Assembly (NCBI GenBank): GCA_948470475.1 | Contig: OX419338.1 | Location: 28,796,548 to 28,860,547, forward strand | Direction: 5' to 3' | Source: Galaxea fascicularis | Lineage: Eukaryota; Cnidaria; Anthozoa; Scleractinia; Euphylliidae | DNA length: 64,000 nt | Part shown: in pieces, positions 1 through 9,924 of the stretch | Numbering within the stretch: position 1 is the stretch's first letter | Layout: the number at the start of each line of letters is the position of its first letter | Notes under the pieces: model-generated | Seen by the model: only the letters and a program-made list of their open reading frames with translations | Databases searched by the model: none | Told to the model about the DNA's origin: nothing | Translations under genes and position numbers: made by a program

Positions 1-800
1 ACTGGACCGACTGTGCGCTAAAATCAAGTTCCTTAAAATAAAATTCCTTCTTCATTTTTCGATAAAAATCAGTAAACTGGCCCGTAAAATGAGTCGAGAC
101 AGCGTACCAAAGAATAGCGCCTCTAGCTAATAGAGGTTTTAAGAAACTGCGATTTAAAACGCGTGACGGTTATGTTATTGCTCCTTCTGAAGTTGTACAC
201 AGTGCAAGGTTTATTTGTCAAGTATGAAAGAGCCGCAGGTGCTTCACCTATAAACACGGTGTGAAGTAGTTTAATCAATCGAAGTTTATAATAAAAGGTT
301 AAAGTGTTTCAATTCGAGTGTCGGTAAACTTCATCAGTAGGCATATCGCGAGGTAAGTTATGTATTATTCTGGCTGCACGTCGGTGAAGTATTTCCATGG
401 AATGTGGAAGGCCTGTATTTGGACAGCCGCCCCAAGCGACCAGACCATATAGAACGGATGGCAATATTGTCTTAAAGTACTAGTCCAATAGGGTGTTTCT
501 GCTCAAAAACGAACTCCTTTTCAAGAGGTTCAGTTTGTTGACAATGGTTCTTTTTTACATCTGTGAGGTGATGTAACCAGGAAAGCCTGTCATCGAAAGT
601 AATACCCAAACGACGAGTGTGTTAACGTTTCACCAACTCGATCCGATCTTCTCAAATGGTCACAGACATTAGCGGCCCGACGTGCGGTTTTCTCATCAAA
701 AGCACGGCACCAACTCTTCAGTTCAGATAAAGCTTTATTTAAAGAAGTAACAACGTTATCGGCAGTGTCGCCAATGCAATGCAATGTCCCGCTTGGACTT
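1..800 (-). mobile_element. Degenerate LINE reverse-transcriptase C-terminal remnant
   Basis: Read on the minus strand in several broken frames, this stretch gives the C-terminal region of a non-LTR retrotransposon polyprotein. One recognisable piece near 305-400 reads LHRRAARIIHNLPRDMP, a block typical of the region after the RT domain in CR1/Jockey-like LINEs. Further towards base 1 comes a stretch resembling the usual 'FKSQFLKTSI...RGAILW' tail. In-frame stops and shifts show it is dead. The 5' part of the element is missing. The family assignment comes from pattern recognition only; the clade is not resolved. Confidence 0.6.
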
Positions 801-1786
801 CGGCGAAATTTTATTGCGGGAACAAAACGGGCAATCCCGAGCGGGCAATATCGGACCATCTTGCGCGCTCTGGTAGCCAATCAGAGCACAGAATGCGCTT
901 CATCTTACCCGCTCGCGGAGCTTGCCATATAATAAACAGTCTTACGTAGCTCAGCAACAGACATATCTTCCAAAAATTCAAAACATCTGTTTTACAGCCG
1001 CTGCATTTAAACTGGGAAATTCAGTAACTTCGACAAATTAAGGTTTTGTCCTCAAAAAACAAATAGGATTTTCCAAAATTTATTCTTTTCTCATTTCAAT
1101 TTCTGCTTGAGGAAAAAAACATCTTATTCTTACAAATACGGTTAAAGACTCTCTGTCGACCGGCCTGCTTTGCGCACGTTTGTTGTTGTTTTGGGATCAA
1201 CTGTTAATGGCGATTCATATGTGAGGGAATGGCGAACGGCATATTGCAGTCAAATATATCCGCAGGAATGTTGCAAGAAGGCTAGCTTTTGACGGGAAAC
1301 AATTACAGGCGTGTGGTCCGTTCATGTTTTCAGTGTCAGTCTGAAGGATTTGAAACCTCTAATTTGATCGGTGTCGTGGACGCGATCGAATGTCGAAGAA
1401 AGCCGCTTTACAGGAAGCGAGACGTGGGATAAGAAAAAATAAATGGGTCTTATTGCACTGCAAATCCACTTGTAAAACCAAGCAAAACGATGGTACTGCC
1501 TGTGATCGCTTTTTCCAAAAGGCCAATAGAACATAAACAAATATAAGAAATGCAAATGCGGGACTGTGCAAAAACAATGTGCGAACGAGAGAACATATTT
1601 TTGGCTTATATATTGAAGAGGCTATATTTCCATGTTCTACTTGTAATAGAAAATAACTTCTACCAAAAGATTCATGGCTTTTGACTTTATTGATGTTATT
1701 ATTACGGCATTAGAAGCGTCAAACGGCGCCCAGACGAAGAAACTCAAAATAACAAGTTCATGAGTACTAGCCACGAATTATCACAC
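801..1786. other. Intergenic DNA, no supported gene
   Basis: AT-rich host DNA. The open frames here (for example 1322-1577) are short, low-complexity and overlapping, and none shows a domain. I see no RNA gene. Confidence 0.5.
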
Positions 1787-1789
1787 TTA

Positions 1790-2088
1790 TGCACCAGTCA
1801 ATGTTAAGCCCGGCAGGGGAGGGGGGGGCACACCCAGGGAGATTTGACATTTTGGCCTATTTTTATGTCAAATGCTCTACCCAAGGGGAAAACACTGATG
1901 TCAAATACCCCTTCCCTGGTTCTAAATTTTGTTTGATTTCCTGTAGATTTTGTCAAATTACCCCACCCTCGGGAACTTGTGTTATGTCAAATCTCTAATC
2001 ACTCTCCACCCACGGGAAAGGAAATACTGTCGAATCTCCCGGGGTCGCCCCCACCCCCTTCCCCTAGGGCTTGACATTGACTGGTGCA
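1790..2088. mobile_element. MITE with 3-bp TTA target duplication
   Basis: The ends are inverted copies of about 22 bp, beginning TGCACCAGTCAATGT and ending in the near-complement. A TTA stands directly outside each end (1787-1789 and 2089-2091). The 299-bp interior is non-coding and repeats the word TGTCAAAT. A TTA duplication fits the PIF/Harbinger superfamily, so this is probably a non-autonomous Harbinger MITE. That superfamily call is inference from the duplication length. Confidence 0.7.
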
Positions 2089-2352
2089 TTACTTGCAGTA
2101 TACAACTGGGTATAATAACTATATTTGGATGAACTCGCTGTCGCTGTGCTTTAAGAATCCGTGTAAAGCTTTGTTTGCTCATCCCCTGTCCTTGAACAGG
2201 TTGTCTCAAGTAAGCCTCTTGTATTCTTTCTTGCTCTTCCACTGCGGTTCTTCGTACCCGGCGCCATAGCAAACTTATGTGTTATGTATCGCTTCTTGCT
2301 TAACTTCCAAATATCTAACAGACGACCGATGCAGAACAAAATATCCTGATCT

Positions 2353-3225
2353 TACATACATACATACATACATACATACTTTATTTGTCATGTAGGTCTG
2401 TACAAGAAGGCAGCTAAAAAGCTGATGTGGACCTACAAATCTAAGTATATCTACAACAATTTCAATAAAAATGTTAACAAACTTAAGAATTATTTACAAT
2501 GAGTAGAAAAACTATAATACCAGTAAGATAATTAACAGTTAATTGACTGTAGCGTTAAAATAATGAAAGATAAAAAAGAAAAATAACATTAATATATGTA
2601 ATTCACAATGTCTTTGTTTATTCCCTGTAAGCCATCTAAAATGTCAGATTTGGCTTTAAGAGTAGATTTAAAATAAACAATGTTCGGTTTGCTCTTTAAG
2701 TACATGGGTAAGCTATTCCATAGAAGAGACGCACGATGAGAGAAGGAAGATCGAAGGAAGTCACTTCTAGGACGTTGCACGTATAGTTTCAGACCGTCCC
2801 TGAGATTTCGTGACGGAGATTGTTTAGTAAATAGAGAGTTTATACCAGCCGGAGCTCTATTGTAAAATGCCTGATAAGATATGGTTGCAATTCTCTTTTT
2901 GTAGATGTATGATAAGGATTTCCATTTTGTCTTTGCCAGGACTTCAGTGTTGAGAGTAGATTCCTTTATGTTAAAAATAAATCTCGCTGCTCTGATGTGA
3001 ATGTCCTCCAGGGTCTGAAGCGACTTTGAAGATCCCCATAATGCAATTGAATACGTAATACTTGGAATGATACCTTTGAAATAAATTGACTCTAAGATGT
3101 GATTGTCGAGGCCTTTTAAATGTTTGAGTTTCTTCACTCTTGCCGAGAAACGTTTGCTCAAAGATTTTACATGTTGCGACCAAGAGAGTTTATTGTCGAT
3201 ATGAATCCCTAAACATGTAGCTTTA
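2353..3225 (-). mobile_element. 5'-truncated LINE fragment with (TACA)n 3' tail
   Basis: A minus-strand frame (2589-3161, continuing in frame to about 3225 without a start codon) encodes about 210 residues of a LINE polyprotein C-terminus. It contains 'LGIHIDNKLSW', 'IHIRAARFIFNI' and 'SHRASLLWNSLPMYLK', the normal order after the RT domain in CR1/Jockey-like elements. The element's 3' end runs into a tetranucleotide run (TACA)n at 2353-2379, the kind of microsatellite tail some CR1-like LINEs carry. The 5' truncation is typical of incomplete reverse transcription. The frame is open, so the copy is not very old. Confidence 0.75.
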
Positions 3226-3944
3226 GATATTTAGATATTTAATGGTGTAGGTAAACTATATGTCTTGAAACTCTATTGTTGGGCTATATTTTAAAGGTAA
3301 TTATGACGTCATATCAGTTACCATTGCAACGCGCCAGGTCCACAAAAAGGTCCTATGAATGCCAGGTTTTGTAAATTATATGAAAAACTAAATCGGTGAC
3401 CTACTGTTTTTATTTCTTTGTTGGGAAGCTCCCTAAATTCTTTAGCTTTTCAGGCAGTATGAACAAAATTTATCTAGTAGAATTTAAGATATTTAAAAAA
3501 AAACGTGTTTTATGGCTTACAGAAAATTCTACCAGATAATTTTCCCCTAAACTTTTATATTTGAAGTGTCATCGTAAATGATGCGTGCATACAAAAAATC
3601 AAGATAGGTCACCGAGCAAAATTTCGAGCTAAAAAGAAATGTTTTCGGTAGATTTTACTTCCGGTTCGCGCGATTTTACGCAGTATTTAACTTCCGGTGT
3701 GCTTGATTTTGATTCATTCGGCTGACGCGTGCATCTTAGTTACGGCGTGTGCAGATTGCGCGCGCGTGCAGCTAAAAACCCTTTCCAGTCTCCTTAAAAT
3801 GGCACCCATCGAAAACAGTTGTTAAGGCAGCTCAATGCACTTTCTTGCACTTTTCAGCAACATTAATGCGATGAATTAACAAAACCTCACTATAGCAGAT
3901 GATGGTAGGATAACGAAATCCTACATATGCCTAATAATAGGGAG
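3226..3944. other. Intergenic DNA, no supported gene
   Basis: No convincing coding frame. A short imperfect inverted pair around 3474-3537 (TAGTAGAATTT ... AAATTCTACCAG) may be a relic MITE, but I cannot define its ends. Confidence 0.4.
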
Positions 3945-4345
3945 TTTAAGATTCTACGACGGCGACGGCAACGACAACGTCATTTCAAAATACAACTTCT
4001 CGTTTGTGTAACTCTTTCGCGATTATTCCAATTTGTTTAACATGAAAAATGCTGGCGAGCTGGCCAGGGCCTAAATTACTATGAACGATGTTAAAGCAAA
4101 GAAAGAGAAAGAAAAAACATTTTGGTACATTTCTTTGCCGTCCTCTGCGAAACAACGACGTGAAATGACCACATTTGGGGTTTTCTAGAGAACGTGAATG
4201 TATGGTGACAAGTTTTACTTTCTCTTTCTTTGCTTTAACATCGTTCATAGTAATTTAGACCCTGAACAGCTCACCAGCATTTTTCATGTTATAAACAAAT
4301 TGGAATAATCGCGAAAGAGTTACACAAAGTTGCGAAGTTGACTGG
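3945..4345. mobile_element. Foldback MITE
   Basis: 3994-4108 and 4222-4336 are near-perfect inverted copies of each other, including the word TTCGCGATTATTCCAATTTG and its complement, around a unique centre. A related sequence lies at about 52884-53180, so this is a dispersed family and not a single palindrome. No transposase is present. The minus-strand open frame 3985-4248 lies wholly inside the repeat and is not a gene. Confidence 0.7.
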
Positions 4346-4647
4346 AGTCCAACTTCGCAGGCATGCCGGCGGTAAAGACCTGCGATGGTTTTAATGCCGG
4401 CGGCGTATGCTCTCATATGTCGGAATTGTGTCCCAGGCATTACCAGCGGCTATGTCGCAGGTAGGTCTGCCGTATATGAGAACCAGGCTTAGACTCACAA
4501 AAATCAATCCTGCCCAATGAAAGCTTTTGCAAAAACAAATGACGTCAAAACACTGGTTTTGAAGCCGATGCATTGAAACTGAAAATTAACCTCGAGAAAT
4601 CGTTGATAGAATTTTCAACATTAAGGTAGACGAGGCAGTAACATTTA

Positions 4648-4875
4648 TTTATGCTCTCCGATTCTTTTAGTTGGCTATTTCCATGTTAGCGCGCAGTATT
4701 GGCTGAGCTCGGTTTGCTGGGTACTGTATGTAGTGAAAAAAGACAGCTACTGGGTTGGCAATAATTTGGCCGCGCTCATGACGTGGCCGTTTATTTTCTT
4801 ATCGTTTTTACTAACAAGACGAGAAGCTTGAATGTAATCAAATAATCAGTTCCCAGCAAAGGTGAGGGATTACCC
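4648..4875 (-). repeat. Split direct repeat B2 of Ngaro-like element 1
   Basis: 228 bp, matching 5132-5359 essentially base for base (both start TTTATGCTCTCCGATTC and end GAGGGATTACCC). It forms the 3' outer end of the element on the minus strand. Confidence 0.9.
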
Positions 4876-4932
4876 GCAAAAGGAACAAGAAGGACAAGAC
4901 CTAGACACGGTGGCTGGTAGGGGTCGGAGGAG

Positions 4933-5135
4933 GGTCAAATCTCGCGACTTCGGTGATTCTACTGTTCTCTCGTTGTGCGCTTGGAGCAAAAGAGGCCTTT
5001 GCAAGCGCTTCACGTCGTTAAGTACCGTAAACCCGAATGTCCCGGATAACCGGAAATCCCTCGGCCGGGAGCTGGGATTAAGCTATGCGAATCAAGCAGC
5101 ATAAATTCATTTATCGTGGCGATAAACTTCCTTTA
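4933..5135 (-). repeat. Split direct repeat A2 of Ngaro-like element 1
   Basis: 203 bp identical by eye to 10584-10786 (starts GGTCAAATCTCGCGACTTC). It abuts B1 at a TTTA overlap, as expected for the B1-A2 junction used in YR-mediated circularisation and integration. Confidence 0.9.
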
Positions 5136-5359
5136 TGCTCTCCGATTCTTTTAGTTGGCTATTTCCATGTTAGCGCGCAGTATTGGCTGAGCTCGGTTTG
5201 CTGGGTACTGTATGTAGTGAAAAAAGACAGCTACTGGGTTGGCAATAATTTGGCCGCGCTCATGACGTGGCCGTTTATTTTCTTATCGTTTTTACTAACA
5301 AGACGAGAAGCTTGAATGTAATCAAATAATCAGTTCCCAGCAAAGGTGAGGGATTACCC
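5132..5359 (-). repeat. Split direct repeat B1 of Ngaro-like element 1
   Basis: Internal copy of the 228-bp B repeat, lying directly 3' of the coding part in element orientation and sharing the TTTA junction with A2. Confidence 0.9.
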
Positions 5360-5432
5360 ACCACGGCCGAAACGAGGAACGAGGACGGGCAACCCCACCC
5401 GAAGCCAATACGAAGCCGGGGTGCGAAGGGGG

Positions 5433-5641
5433 GATGTTCAGTCCCTGCGTGAACGTCTCCCCTGTGACCTCTGAGAACAAAGTACAGCAAGCGTTGGTCG
5501 AAGTGTTCTTTAGGAACGGAATCAATGTTTAGCCCCTGCGTAAACATCTGCTATGGATCAATTTACGGTTAAATATCGAAGAAAAGGACTATGTAATAAA
5601 GATAAAAGAGACAAGAGTTGCTTAGCCCCTGCGTAAGCATC
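5433..5641 (-). repeat. Three iterated hairpins with a constant loop
   Basis: Hairpins at 5433-5457, 5525-5547 and 5619-5639 share the plus-strand loop G[TC]CCCTGCG. The stems are GTTCA/TGAAC, GTTTA/TAAAC and GCTTA/TAAGC. Two base pairs differ between copies and both partners change together, which argues for selection on an RNA or DNA hairpin. Loop starts are 91 and 93 bp apart. They sit in the 3' untranslated part of the retroelement between the recombinase gene and B1. Function unknown; packaging, priming or recombinase binding are possibilities only. Confidence 0.75.
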
Positions 5642-5688
5642 TCCTTATCTTTAGCAAACATAAGAGATATGGCAAGTGGTGTGAGGGG

Positions 5689-6519
5689 TCAAGAGAGGGA
5701 CGGGCTGTTCACCGTTGGCGTTCTTATATATCGTAAAAAGGCGTTGGATTTCCATCTGGCGAACAGACGAATTTGAGCGTCTGACATGCCTTTGGCGGCC
5801 GCCCAAGAGGCGGCTCCAATTCTGAAACTATGTGTCTTATAAATTGTAGTATCTAGATCAGAAAAAGAAAGGGCTTGATGAAGGCATTGGGTAAAATATG
5901 ACCTAGAAACGGCCGTGTTGTCGGGCCAGCAGAACAGCGGGCCCGCTGACTGACCTCGGGCATGCCAATAGTCCAACAGCAATGTCACGGCGCAAACAGG
6001 CTTATCTTTGTACACAATAACATCGGTAGGGTGTGACGAATCGCTATGTTTGTAGTTTCGCATCGATAGTTTAACGCCAACGACGTCACCCGCATTATTC
6101 TTTAGAAAGAAAGCCTGACTAAGCAATAGTAAATTTGCAGTGGGCTTGCCCGCCGTTGCTGTAATTTCTCCTACTCTTAAAGCTGCGAAAAATGCAAGGG
6201 CGAACATCGCGCGAATCAGTTTTCTCTGAAAGCAAGAAGAAAGTGTGTGCTCGCAAGCGGAAATTACTTGCGCTAAGATTGGTAGTGTAATAGGTAACCG
6301 GCTATCTAAAGTTGGATGCAGTTTTGCATACCCTTTAAGAGCAGTCTTAATCAAGTCTGACTTAGTTGGGTCCGGCAAGGAAGCTAGGCGATGAACGTAG
6401 CCTAGAGCAGATATATACGTAAGACTCGTTGCCGCACTATAATGATTATCAGCTAAATAAGCGATGAACAGGGCTAAAACATCTGACCTAATAGGAAATT
6501 GCGTGGTGGATCTGCTCAA
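5689..6519 (-). CDS. Tyrosine recombinase of Ngaro-like element 1
   Basis: Integrates the circular double-stranded cDNA by site-specific recombination in the nucleus. The catalytic set is visible: an arginine in 'ALRVGEIT', the H-x-x-R box in 'THSFRIGAASWAA', and a tyrosine nucleophile in 'LRYIRTP' after 'ARWKSNAF'. The N-terminal half carries the SAM-like core-binding pattern. The reading frame continues upstream without a stop to about 6630 ('TYQQAWRVFQQFE'), so the protein is longer than the listed interval; 6519 is only a TTG codon. It ends with its own stop and looks intact. It lies immediately downstream of RNase H in the element. Confidence 0.88.
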   Translation of the reverse strand: MSRSTTQFPIRSDVLALFIAYLADNHYSAATSLTYISALGYVHRLASLPDPTKSDLIKTALKGYAKLHPTLDSRLPITLPILAQVISACEHTLSSCFQRKLIRAMFALAFFAALRVGEITATAGKPTANLLLLSQAFFLKNNAGDVVGVKLSMRNYKHSDSSHPTDVIVYKDKPVCAVTLLLDYWHARGQSAGPLFCWPDNTAVSRSYFTQCLHQALSFSDLDTTIYKTHSFRIGAASWAAAKGMSDAQIRLFARWKSNAFLRYIRTPTVNSPSLS

Positions 6520-6608
6520 GACATTAGACTCGAATTGTTGAAAAACCCGCCAAGCCTGTTGGTACGTTTTGATGGACGACGTGCTTAAACTGGCTGCTAA
6601 AAGACTGG

Positions 6609-7340
6609 CTAAGGTATTGCCCAGTTGTCTGGCACTAAATGTAAGGGAATTGTGGTGGGCAGCGGATCCATTCCTCTCGCTAGAGTCTGGAACTTTTCCA
6701 CCTGCAAGCGAGAGAGACTGTCAGCTAGCACGTTTTTCTTCCCTGGTACATGGCGAGCCTTAAAGTATATATTTTGGGATAGACATATGAGAACCAACTG
6801 CCTCACTAGGGCTAGCAAACACTTGTCTTTGGATGTTTGTTTGTTAATCACGTGAACTACGCTCTCGTTATCCGAGTAAAACAGGATGCGTCTATTTTTT
6901 AACTGCGGTGACCACAAGTGGACACCCAACACGATGGGATAAAATTCTAATACAGATATATCTCTTTGCTTCCACGTATCGGACCACTTGCCATATGCCC
7001 AATGCTTGCCGAAAATGACACCAAAACCGCATGATTGTGCGGCATCCGTATAAAAGGAAAGCACGCCTGATGAGGTCCAAGATGCCTCGAGAAAAAGTGA
7101 TTGACAGTTAAATGATGCAAGGAACTGTTGCCAAATTCTAAGGTCTTTTTTAGCTTCGGAAGTAAGGCGAATAAAATGCGTGGGTCTGGAAATCCCTAGT
7201 GTAAGATTTATTAACCTGCGTAGGAAAACCCTACCGGGTGTTATGATTGAACACGCAAAGTTTAATAGCCGATGAGTGACTGAAGTTCCTTGAGCGTGAC
7301 TTTTCTTCGTGTCAAGAAGTGCGTGATGACCTCTAGGCAT
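6609..7340 (-). CDS. RNase H domain of Ngaro-like element 1 pol
   Basis: RNase H degrades the RNA strand during cDNA synthesis. The carboxylate pattern is visible: 'LSFYTDAAQSCGFGV' (first Asp), 'ISVLEFYPIV' (Glu) and 'ILFYSDNESVVHVIN' (second Asp), then 'ARHVPGKKNVLADSLSR', the usual C-terminal block in DIRS-order elements. The frame is offset from the RT frame upstream: sense is lost at about 7262-7270, where RT runs into a stop and the pol sequence continues in this frame. That is most simply a one-base change in this copy. Residues upstream of about 7266 in this frame are not real coding. Confidence 0.82.
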   Translation of the reverse strand: MPRGHHALLDTKKSHAQGTSVTHRLLNFACSIITPGRVFLRRLINLTLGISRPTHFIRLTSEAKKDLRIWQQFLASFNCQSLFLEASWTSSGVLSFYTDAAQSCGFGVIFGKHWAYGKWSDTWKQRDISVLEFYPIVLGVHLWSPQLKNRRILFYSDNESVVHVINKQTSKDKCLLALVRQLVLICLSQNIYFKARHVPGKKNVLADSLSRLQVEKFQTLARGMDPLPTTIPLHLVPDNWAIP

Positions 7341-8431
7341 TTCTGAACTTTCTCTCGAGGAAGCCTGGCCTCATGTTTTAAGCAATCTAGCTCTATGCCC
7401 GCAAAGGTAAGGACGTGAGCGGGGCCCACGGTTTTTTCCTCTGCCATTGGAACGCCCAGCTCATGACAAAATCGCAAGAACTTGTCTAGTTTTGAGCCGC
7501 AGGTATCTAGCGAGGTGTCAATAATCAGGAAGTCATCTAATATGTGTATAATATCCGGAATTTGCAATTTGTTGCGTGCGACCCATTCCATTGCGGTACT
7601 AAGTTCCTCGAATATTTGGCATGAACTTGAACAACCCATTGGCAGGGTTCGATCATAATACCACTTTTCTTTCCACTGAAAACCTAAAAGAGGATAATCC
7701 GCGGGGTGCACTGGTACGATACGAAAAGCGCTTCTCACATCGGTTTTAGACATGGCACAGCCCTTGCCTTGTTGTTGGATAATTCTAATCGCGTCATCCA
7801 CGGAAGCATATTTTACTGTGGAAAACTCCGCCGGAATACTATCATTGATCGACGTTCCCTTGGGGTACGATAAATGATGAATCATTCTAAAGTCGCCTGG
7901 CGTTTTTTTGGGGATAACGCCAAGCGGGGAAACACGCAAATTTGTAAATGGAGGGGAATCGAAGGGGCCCGCGATACGACCTAATTCTCTTTCCTTTTGT
8001 AATTTACAATCAACAACTTCGGGGTTATCGTAAGCAGAACCCAAGTTGGGAGCGGTAGTCGTAATCCTGGGATCCTGGTAATTAATTTTAAACCCTTCCG
8101 AAAAACCTTGAATTAAACGGTTAGCAATGCGAGAGTTGTAGCCTAATAAATAACGGGCAAGTACGGCTGCTTTAACCGGTGTGGGAAGCGCTGTTGGTGG
8201 GCGTGGTTGGTTGCTTGGTCGTGGAATTTCGCCCGGCTGGTGGTTTGGGCTGTGTGGGGCATCGGAAGATGGGATGATTGTTGCCACATTTGAAGCATTG
8301 GTGTTTAAATGCGCACCCGTTGCACTGAGTCCCGTTATGGAACTTCCAACAGAAACCCTTGGGAAAAAACGAATTGTTTGATCTACCCCCAAGGCCACGA
8401 AACCTACTTTGACTGCCCCGAGTCGCCCCAT
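7262..8431 (-). CDS. Reverse transcriptase of Ngaro-like element 1
   Basis: RT domain of the element's polyprotein. It contains the palm blocks 'SKTDVRSAFRIVPVHP', 'LPMGCSSSCQIFE' and the catalytic 'IHILDDFLI' (DD pair), in the DIRS/Ngaro style where the loop is LDD instead of YxDD. The first 90 or so residues overlap the end of gag in another frame and are low-complexity; RT homology starts near 8170 ('VKAAVLARYLLGY'). The frame ends at a premature stop at 7262 where RNase H should begin, so RT and RNase H are split in this copy. Overlap with gag suggests frameshifting or re-initiation in intact relatives (inference). Confidence 0.85.
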   Translation of the reverse strand: MGRLGAVKVGFVALGVDQTIRFFPRVSVGSSITGLSATGAHLNTNASNVATIIPSSDAPHSPNHQPGEIPRPSNQPRPPTALPTPVKAAVLARYLLGYNSRIANRLIQGFSEGFKINYQDPRITTTAPNLGSAYDNPEVVDCKLQKERELGRIAGPFDSPPFTNLRVSPLGVIPKKTPGDFRMIHHLSYPKGTSINDSIPAEFSTVKYASVDDAIRIIQQQGKGCAMSKTDVRSAFRIVPVHPADYPLLGFQWKEKWYYDRTLPMGCSSSCQIFEELSTAMEWVARNKLQIPDIIHILDDFLIIDTSLDTCGSKLDKFLRFCHELGVPMAEEKTVGPAHVLTFAGIELDCLKHEARLPREKVQKCLEVITHFLTRRKVTLKELQSLIGY

Positions 8432-9305
8432 TGAACTTTGGTAGTTGATGGTGAGCTCGCAGCCAGAGCTCGTTATGAATGTGATCCCAAGCTATGTGCT
8501 GTTTTTGCCTTAGCTGACGAAAATTTTCGTCATAGAAACGCCAATTAGCGGACTGTGCCGCTAAATCCCGCACTACTGACCCATATTTCATGAGAGCCGG
8601 AGAATCGTGCGGGAATTTTTGGGCGTATATAGAAACGAAAACCTGAAAGGCGTTGGTCCATTGCTCTATGTTTTGGATGGTAGGACGTTTGTAGGTCGGT
8701 ACCATGGACAAAACTTGTTGCCCTGATTCATTACCTTGCAACTGGAAAGTGTAAGATTGGTCGTCTTTATATGTTATCAATAAGTGAGAGAAATCTATAT
8801 ACTCGTTGGCCCATATCTTACTTCTAATACGTTCTGGTACCCTAGCTGCTAAAGGAACTGCACTAGAAATGAAAGAGTTCTTACTGCCATCGCCAGGTGC
8901 CGCGGTTTGTACTATCCCGCCGGTTAGCGTCTGGACGTTAGCACGAACCGCTTCTTGGACTCCAAGTTGAGGAGCAGTCTCTGGAGGCGGGTCAGGGACA
9001 AACTGTATCTGCGGCTCTGCTAATGATTGAGGTGAAACCAGTCCCGAGTCTCGAAGGCTTTTCTTTACAGCGTCGGCAATGGCCTCGGCGACCCCCTGCA
9101 AGGTGTCTTCAGTAACCCTTGCTGTTGGGAGAGTGGACGTATTCGGAACCGACGAGGTTGAGGCGCCGTTGGAGCCGCTGCTTGCTGGCACTTGATTCAG
9201 CGTGGCTGGATGACTTGCGGCTGGTTCCGGAGGACCCCGTCTACGCTTAGAAACCCGGGTGAGATATTCAGGATTGGTTGCTGGCCGTTTTCTTTTCGGT
9301 GGCAT
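8172..9305 (-). CDS. Gag-like nucleocapsid protein of Ngaro-like element 1
   Basis: 377 residues starting MPPKRKRPATN, with a basic N-terminus that resembles a nuclear localisation signal. A serine/proline-rich linker and a helical core follow ('YIDFSHLLITYKDDQSYTFQ'). The C-terminus is a compact Cys/His cluster running from 'FCWKFHNG' to 'FRCPTQP', with spacings CX7C-X2-C-X4-HXC and CX2CX4HX4C, like the zinc region of other DIRS-order Gag proteins. It probably packages element RNA in cytoplasmic particles. The frame is intact and it is the first large gene of the core in element orientation. Confidence 0.78.
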   Translation of the reverse strand: MPPKRKRPATNPEYLTRVSKRRRGPPEPAASHPATLNQVPASSGSNGASTSSVPNTSTLPTARVTEDTLQGVAEAIADAVKKSLRDSGLVSPQSLAEPQIQFVPDPPPETAPQLGVQEAVRANVQTLTGGIVQTAAPGDGSKNSFISSAVPLAARVPERIRSKIWANEYIDFSHLLITYKDDQSYTFQLQGNESGQQVLSMVPTYKRPTIQNIEQWTNAFQVFVSIYAQKFPHDSPALMKYGSVVRDLAAQSANWRFYDENFRQLRQKQHIAWDHIHNELWLRAHHQLPKFNGATRGSQSRFRGLGGRSNNSFFPKGFCWKFHNGTQCNGCAFKHQCFKCGNNHPIFRCPTQPKPPAGRNSTTKQPTTPTNSASHTG

Positions 9306-9924
9306 TCTGGGAGGTAGCAGGTCTGGATTAATAACACAACAAGTCGAAAGCGCATAGAGAAATACGAAGAAACAGATACAACATAAGCCGTGAACACGGT
9401 CCCATTTGAAGAAACCTTGAGGTTTAGTACCCCCGTATCAAGCACTAGCCTTACTCAAGACCAGTGGTAAATATTCAAATCAAACAGAACATGGTGCGCG
9501 TCCATGAAGTTAAATTTACTAAAGGGCCGAAAATAGGCCAAAATTGAACAGAATAAATAGCATTATGTGGGGCCGGCAAAATTGCCAAACAAAAGTCACG
9601 AGGTAAACAAAATAAGCTACCGTTCCTGAAAGAACAAGGTAGGTGTTTTCTTCTTAAAAAACACAACGGCTAAGCATGATTGGCACAAAGGAAACCTTTG
9701 GCCGCATTGATCATGCAAACGTGCCGTGAGGTTAACAGAAGTGTCATAACAGTGTTCTGGGAATAACCGCAGAACGCGTAAAAGTTACTTCTGACATTCC
9801 GCCGTGACCATAAAACTGATAGCAAAGACACACCCAGGAAAGGGTGGACAAGATAATTAAGACCCCAACTAATTCTACCCCTGCGATTTTTGCCAAGGCA
9901 TGTACAGAGCGTGTTTTTTTTTTT
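9306..9924. other. Non-coding spacer inside Ngaro-like element 1
   Basis: Between gag and the hydrolase gene. The minus-strand open frames at 9197-9445 and 9475-9666 show no domain and partly overlap gag. It may be leader sequence for gag; I see no clear promoter. Confidence 0.4.

Noticed and set aside
4862..5315. Plus-strand frames of 76-80 codons
   Set aside because: They lie in the split direct repeats of the Ngaro-like element and duplicate with them.
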